Shown here: positions 38,101-39,379 of the stretch, one piece after another
How the letters are laid out: the number at the start of each line of letters is the position of its first letter
How positions within the stretch are numbered: position 1 is the stretch's first letter
Assembly: GCA_009781445.1 (NCBI GenBank)
Contig: WQYD01000009.1
Span: forward strand, 1 to 39,379
Length of the DNA stretch: 39,379 nt
Origin: Bacillota bacterium
GTDB taxonomy: Bacteria; Bacillota; Clostridia; Christensenellales; DTU072
Direction of reading: 5' to 3'
Notes under the pieces: generated by a model
The model's database searches: none
Seen by the model: the letters and a program-made list of their open reading frames with translations, nothing else
What the model was told of the DNA's origin: nothing
Translations under genes and position numbers: made by a program

Positions 38101-39379
38101 ACCGATAAACGGCATGACAGCACCCACAAACCTTGTGATTAGGGAAACTTCTAACGGTTCGGGCGTTTGGGAACTTTCGTGGCGCGGTGTTACCGGCGCA
38201 ACCGCTTATTACATTTTCCTTGACGGCGCAGAATGGCTGGAAGAAATTGACAGCGAAAAGCCCGTGAAGAAAAACGATGTTTTAGTTGGAATCGTGGAAA
38301 TTCCTCATGACGCGGATGACGATATTAAAGATAATCCCGTGTGGCAAACCAAGTACTACGGCGTAGGGCATTACAAAGTGCGTTCAGTAAATAATCCTAA
38401 TGCAGGCACAGGCGCAGAGGACTCAAATCAAGCCTTGGGTATATCTGCACCCTCTTCCACAATATCTAACGCTTCAAGAGGCGAAACTAAGAACAGCCCG
38501 ATTTATAATGACGAGGTTTACACAAGCCCCGCGCTTAACATTTCGCTTGATAAACTCAAGGAAGATAAGGTTTTCGCAATGCCAAGTTTGCTTATGGACG
38601 AAACCAAGGAACTACTTGAATTAAAAGCCGAAATGGGCGTAATTGATTATAGGTATTATAAGGATTTAACCAAAAAGTTAGGCTTAGCAGACGATTATTT
38701 CCCCGATAATGAGGATTTCCCAAGAATTGAGTTCTTTGATCCTAATTTCAGAACAAACCCCAGCTTTAGCTATGTAAGCCCCGATAACCATATGCTAATG
38801 CTATCCTCAAACTATTATACGCGTGGCGGATTCACAGCGTCTACAAGCACGCTTTCGGCAAACACCTATTACCGCATGAGTGTTTGGGTGCTTACCACCC
38901 CCGGAACGCGCGCTTCTATCACGGTTAATAATACTTCGCGCATATTCTCAACAAGCGAACAAGCACTTCAAGACAGGCAAGATCCAAGCCGTGCAGGGCA
39001 AGGGGATTATAACGGCTTTGTTAATGTGGATACGAACGGCGAATGGGTGCAATATGTGTTCTATATGAGAACTTCCATATCTTCCGCTACCGTTCAGCTT
39101 GAGCTTTGGCTTGGCAACAAATATGCCGAAAACCACAAAGACGGCGACAGAACAATCAGCAAAGGCTTATCAATGGGAACGGCGTTCTTCACAGGCGTAA
39201 GTTTTTCTACCATAAATGAGGACGATTATAATAATTTCCTCTTTGGCGGAAACCCCGAAGAGGACGATACCCTTGAAATGCGCGCCCACGGCGAATTTGA
39301 AGAAAGAGAGATTTCCGAACTTGGCGGTGCAAATATTTGGACTAATAGCTACTTCTTCATGCCTCTTGATTACACCACG
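35195..39379 (+). CDS. 3'-truncated giant lipoprotein with repeated jelly-roll/CBM-like modules and an FN3-like domain
   Basis: Read by eye from ATG 35195 (SD AGAGGT) to the window end, 1395 codons with no stop. N-terminus MKKRNLLSLLLIGMLIFTVFIVVAC (lipobox). Four repeats of the pattern 'xYYxLSxW...dGeWxxxxFYI...vxLELWLG...KGxxFFdnv'. FN3-like 'GMTAPTNLVIRETSNGSGVWELSWRGVTGATAYYIFLDG'. Absent from the ORF track. Confidence 0.85.
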   Translation, partial: MKKRNLLSLLLIGMLIFTVFIVVACVNDNLGDDGDENPPSISMLIPNGTFHNATESSASYLKTNVASWTRTNAATNFNNARMGVVDFTKSQFDTRFGAIYNKASNPLVWPGFAPSTPLDDESESGYEDTNVAFMAIGATDDKDGSVYYRTTSSISLQANKYYKLSIDVCTFLDGTQNDLQGAYIVINGGLYVEFSAIDTAGVWETFDIYIESNNFESRSIYVELWLGHGPEYLGTRNNNDPESNRNPRLTKGIVFFDNVMLKDLTEEIGKDPAKQEYLHNREINGEGWFTNERYAVETLIFPDKGFRYETKYSFISPSSTTSQNYYTAKQGSANNYSMTVGTEGAVTRSDFPNYDSTGSTQGIFNMDKFYKPNADKEKDPIDWFKSINSNFNAPDFDDFFILNADGSITYRRKGLENQENLLNDNRALLVYHPNYAVSALQYKSNHQFLIEKGLYYKISAWAYVWIPEYGIEFKETAPVEPAVVAEPVKPDEDDPDYDELMEQYNKDKASYDAYVVAKDKYDTDLRTFTERETRHNQARDRYYETASTTSAEFRISGASIEKENPINAKTTPFERNIYDNDGEIVGWDSSGRWELLTIYVKGNELSDRRVNFEFWFGDGEWTAEASRMAVGGAIFDNLIIEVATHSELSQAERDNYTTLSPIAKANIEELRKFGLLGALDNDADTEALRNALQDKEDSDWLFEFIDEQFNKEVNQNASKELAEAKLIHGEFASTLADNDDDTAWKALFPNLPKPGTHTIAVEGQDELFNLLMLHNKQATATKLSYDRWNDDNNPGGDMEKEYLEILPNTFYRLSMWIRTDLIPSGKGLNVFLYDEDDNTLTSLSRINTDGEWTEVSFFIRGGIFTAKNAYLVFQLGEGDAFSPTGHAEGVAYITALTFMSIAWSEFNSSSSGAHTSKYTVSDSPSTSGTVSNGKFADINTSNFEKRDELFNDKGQLTGVAVPTSWTSSAPINGMTAPTNLVIRETSNGSGVWELSWRGVTGATAYYIFLDGAEWLEEIDSEKPVKKNDVLVGIVEIPHDADDDIKDNPVWQTKYYGVGHYKVRSVNNPNAGTGAEDSNQALGISAPSSTISNASRGETKNSPIYNDEVYTSPALNISLDKLKEDKVFAMPSLLMDETKELLELKAEMGVIDYRYYKDLTKKLGLADDYFPDNEDFPRIEFFDPNFRTNPSFSYVSPDNHMLMLSSNYYTRGGFTASTSTLSANTYYRMSVWVLTTPGTRASITVNNTSRIFSTSEQALQDRQDPSRAGQGDYNGFVNVDTNGEWVQYVFYMRTSISSATVQLELWLGNKYAENHKDGDRTISKGLSMGTAFFTGVSFSTINEDDYNNFLFGGNPEEDDTLEMRAHGEFEEREISELGGANIWTNSYFFMPLDYTT

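Noticed and set aside
35131-39136. Short listed ORFs inside the giant lipoprotein region (35131-35457 -, 35385-35693 +, 36213-36401 +, 36891-37125 -, 37256-37486 -, 37690-38127 -, 38400-38624 +, 38880-39068 +, 38948-39136 -)
   Set aside because: All lie within or against the long open frame from 35195 that has a signal peptide and repeated modules. None has family-like sequence.

Overview
The window looks like a chromosomal segment from a Gram-positive-type, probably clostridial and sporulation-lineage bacterium. Evidence for this is SipL/SPOCS-LysM, Veg, a SpoVB-like flippase, a DUF421+DUF4363 pair and sigma-A-type promoters; finer taxonomy is a guess. The left third (1-15943) is dominated by large secreted or lipoprotein repeat proteins: a 5'-truncated collagen-like/InlB-repeat/LRR_5 protein ending in an HELTHxxE motif, and three further BspA-like LRR_5 proteins. 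dhaK, veg and sipL are interspersed. Then come ispE-glgB-hom, a minus-strand operon (two small winged-helix-like/TM proteins, uvrB, uvrA), an acyl-CoA synthetase, rtcB, DUF421/DUF4363, a folate operon (folC-folE-folP-folBK fusion), a SpoVB-like flippase, and the first ~1395 codons of a giant jelly-roll/FN3-like lipoprotein. That last frame is absent from the supplied ORF track because it runs off the window edge; I translated it by eye and found no stop. The most interesting non-coding signals are: (i) four intergenic arrays of degenerate heptamer repeats that contribute coding termini (end of uvrB, end of folP, start codon of folBK) and lie 5' of genes lacking a visible Shine-Dalgarno; (ii) promoters whose -10 ends 6-7 nt before the start codon (folC, DUF421, acyl-CoA synthetase), predicting leaderless mRNAs; (iii) a ~270-bp mosaic of hairpin modules between veg and sipL; (iv) paired tail-anchored winged-helix-like proteins in the uvrBA operon; (v) a divergent promoter region with an 11-bp tandem repeat over its -35 elements. 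No tRNA, rRNA, CRISPR array, transposase or prophage genes were seen.
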